From Spirochaetia bacterium (GTDB lineage Bacteria; Spirochaetota; Leptospiria; Turneriellales; JAOUFE01), in NCBI GenBank assembly GCA_029858425.1, contig JAOUFE010000010.1, forward strand, positions 1 through 34,517: a stretch of 34,517 bases of DNA. The letters run 5' to 3'. Position numbers and translations under genes: made by a program. Positions 32,973-34,517 of the stretch are shown here, piece after piece (the stretch's first letter is position 1; every line of letters starts with the position of its first letter). Below the pieces are notes generated by a model that had not been told where the DNA came from, made no database searches, and saw only the letters and a list, made by a program, of their open reading frames with translations.

Positions 32973-34151
32973 ATGTTTACGCAGATTTTCAGAGAAATCT
33001 GGAAAAACAAAATCAGCCGCTATGTTTTGCTCATAGCGCTTACCTTGATTCTTGTTGGCGCCATATTAAATGGGAAAATGGTTATATATAATTTTTTTTA
33101 CCGGTTATATTCAGGAGAAGTTTTTTTTGACCCTTATACATATAAAAAAAATGTCTATGGTTTTTCAGAAAACCCGGGAAAGGCAGAAAAGCTGTTCCTG
33201 AAGGGACTTAAGAAAATTGTAAATATTTCAGCCGATTTGTATAAAACCGGAGAACCAGATTTGCTTCTTTCGGGAAAATTTAATCATGATTTAGGGTGGG
33301 AAAATTTTACCTCAGACAACTCCATTGAAATGGTTTATATGTTGCTGCATGATCTGGAATTGTTCTGCGTACCTTTTGACACGGGAAACTCCCCGGAATC
33401 CGATCATTCGGAGAATCTGAAAAAAAGATACAGCATTAAGCGAAATTCATCAAAAGAGCTGGCTCAATATGCCCTCAAAGAAGATGAATTCACCGATATT
33501 GCGGATAAAATTCTAATGATTGATCAGGAATATTTTTATTTTGCTTTGCAAAAAAAACCGGATTCCGTCCCGGTATTGCTTATGAGAGAAAAATTATTGA
33601 AGGCTCTTTGCCGACCCCGGAATATTTCAGTAGAATTGACCCGGGCGCTTGAATACAGGGAATACAAAACTGAAAAAGAAGTGTATTCAAAATTTAAGGG
33701 TAATAATGCAGAATTTATCGCAAATGAAACGTTTAAAATATTAAAACAAGACAAGCAATATGCAAAAATTTTAAAGCTGCAATTTAACAGCTCTTATTAT
33801 ATGACCAGGAATATGGATGAAAAAATAAGGCAAAGCTATAATAATTATTTGTTGCATAACGATACTTTTTATCTGGAAAATTATCTAAAAAATGTTCTTG
33901 AAATGTCTCACTATTCCGGACTAAAAGAAAATCAAAAAGCATACGATATGCTCGTCTCCATGAAAAACGATAGAATGATGACAAACAAAACCTTTGTTTA
34001 CACGCTTGCCGAGTTGAGTTTTCGCGCTCATCGATATCAGGATACCCAAAAATATCTTGATATTGTTTCCAAAACAAGCGACCTTGCGGGTACTGATTTA
34101 TATCGTGTAAGAAGGCTATATTTTATGCTTGATCTGTTAAATACAGGTTAA
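32973..34151 (+). CDS. Membrane-anchored helical-repeat protein, unknown
   Basis: 392 residues. I do not recognise it. One TM helix near the N-terminus (YVLLIALTLILVGAIL, about 15-30), then an all-helical soluble part with TPR-like spacing: PGKAEKLFLKGLKKIVNISA, KAYDMLVSMKNDRMM and a C-terminal RAHRYQDTQKYLDIV. No catalytic motif is visible. Most of the protein should be on the outside of the inner membrane. It follows the FGE-fold gene by 8 bp and probably works with it. Its stop overlaps that of the convergent edge gene by 4 bp. Confidence 0.82.
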   Translation: MFTQIFREIWKNKISRYVLLIALTLILVGAILNGKMVIYNFFYRLYSGEVFFDPYTYKKNVYGFSENPGKAEKLFLKGLKKIVNISADLYKTGEPDLLLSGKFNHDLGWENFTSDNSIEMVYMLLHDLELFCVPFDTGNSPESDHSENLKKRYSIKRNSSKELAQYALKEDEFTDIADKILMIDQEYFYFALQKKPDSVPVLLMREKLLKALCRPRNISVELTRALEYREYKTEKEVYSKFKGNNAEFIANETFKILKQDKQYAKILKLQFNSSYYMTRNMDEKIRQSYNNYLLHNDTFYLENYLKNVLEMSHYSGLKENQKAYDMLVSMKNDRMMTNKTFVYTLAELSFRAHRYQDTQKYLDIVSKTSDLAGTDLYRVRRLYFMLDLLNTG

Positions 34152-34492
34152 TCTTGATTGATTTTAAGACCAGATATTATTTTGCCATAATCAGGGTTTT
34201 TTTCAACTTTATAACGTTCAAATAGCGATTTGATAAATTCTTTTCGCAGGACTTCTCTTCTGTCTTGAGTCATTTTTTGTTTCATTAATGTTATCCCCTG
34301 CTCAATGGGAATCGATTTGAGATTCTCATTGTTTTCGCGCTCTGACAACCATTCTTTTTCGGCGTCTTCATTCTTTATGTCAACGGGTAGTTTCTGGATT
34401 ACATCATTCAGGTAAAGCTGTATCATTATATAATCGCTGATAAATTCTTTCTTTATCTTTGTGGAAGGCTGATCAAAATATTTATGTTCCAT
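34148..34492 (-). CDS. Charged helical protein at right edge, possibly partial
   Basis: 114 residues from the ATG at 34492, but the frame stays open to the window edge (about 8 more codons without a stop), so it may be the C-terminal part of a longer protein. All-helical and highly charged (NEDAEKEWLSEREN, MTQDRREVLRKEFIKSLFER) with the ending YKVEKNPDYGKIISG. The shape recalls the C-terminal helical part of SurA/PpiC-like periplasmic chaperones, but no rotamase domain is present in the window and I would not assign it. Convergent with the gene before it. Confidence 0.6.
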   Translation of the reverse strand: MEHKYFDQPSTKIKKEFISDYIMIQLYLNDVIQKLPVDIKNEDAEKEWLSERENNENLKSIPIEQGITLMKQKMTQDRREVLRKEFIKSLFERYKVEKNPDYGKIISGLKINQD

Positions 34493-34517
34493 GGCATGCT
34501 TTTTTAAAAGAGAAAGT

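Noticed and set aside
1-34517. CRISPR array, prophage or integrative element
   Set aside because: The repeats are dispersed palindromes, not regularly spaced direct repeats. No phage structural genes or transposase are present, and the only integrase-like gene is degenerate.

Overview
The window is a stretch of AT-rich bacterial chromosome with 32 protein-coding genes (three of them incomplete or frameshifted), three tRNA genes and a dispersed family of intergenic palindromic repeats. Nothing in it looks like a plasmid, prophage or CRISPR locus. The organism is probably a Spirochaetota member of the Leptospira-like kind. The clues are a block of M23-family protein, bactofilin and DUF327 protein, a type III glutamine synthetase, a receiver domain fused to an RsbW-like kinase, and a secreted protein with an FGE-sulfatase fold. 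This placement is an inference from gene content; no rRNA or universal marker gene is present.

Layout. 1-4368 (minus strand): a compact run of M23-like membrane protein, bactofilin, DUF327 protein and a hybrid sensor kinase cut by the left edge. The ORF track misses the kinase because its stop lies outside the window. 4605-7725 (plus): a three-gene cassette of a RecA-fold protein without a Walker A motif, an 89-residue helical protein and a divergent PolB2-like family B DNA polymerase whose 3' end is frameshifted. 7917-8459: LiaF-like membrane protein. 8637-10867 (minus): an unrecognised membrane protein, a CheY-like regulator and a receiver-cyclase fusion. 11023-12764: tRNA-Glu, tRNA-Lys and tRNA-Asp, the last antisense to the 3' end of a CitE-like gene. 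13097-15350 (plus): PepP-type aminopeptidase and a receiver-RsbW fusion. 15420-19325 (minus): degenerate recombinase-like protein, GlnN and an XRE regulator. 19444-23008 (plus): small unknown protein, UMF1-family transporter and TPR-like membrane protein. 23011-23880 (minus): metallo-beta-lactamase-fold hydrolase. 23992-30128 (minus): a respiratory operon. 30363-34492: small secreted protein, SDR dehydrogenase, FGE-fold secreted protein, membrane-anchored unknown and an edge gene.

The two most interesting systems are the PolB2 cassette and the respiratory operon. The cassette looks like a DNA damage-tolerance module: the polymerase has lost its exonuclease residues but keeps the two metal-binding aspartates, and it is translationally coupled to two small partners. 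The respiratory operon encodes a ba3-like (B-family) heme-copper reductase with CuA subunit II and a small membrane subunit. Its subunit I has Gln where the active-site Tyr should be, which raises NO reduction as an alternative to O2 reduction. It is transcribed with an SCO-type copper chaperone, an unusual cytochrome b/ferredoxin/FlpD-MvhD fusion and a diiron ferritin-like protein.

At least seven intergenic regions carry whole or half copies of one palindromic repeat, and an eighth carries a related core. Its outer arms read about GGGCATGAACTCGAAATTCA and it has a GC-rich central hairpin. Two genes (the polymerase and oxidase subunit I) each need one extra base to restore the frame, so these may be sequencing or assembly errors or real lesions.
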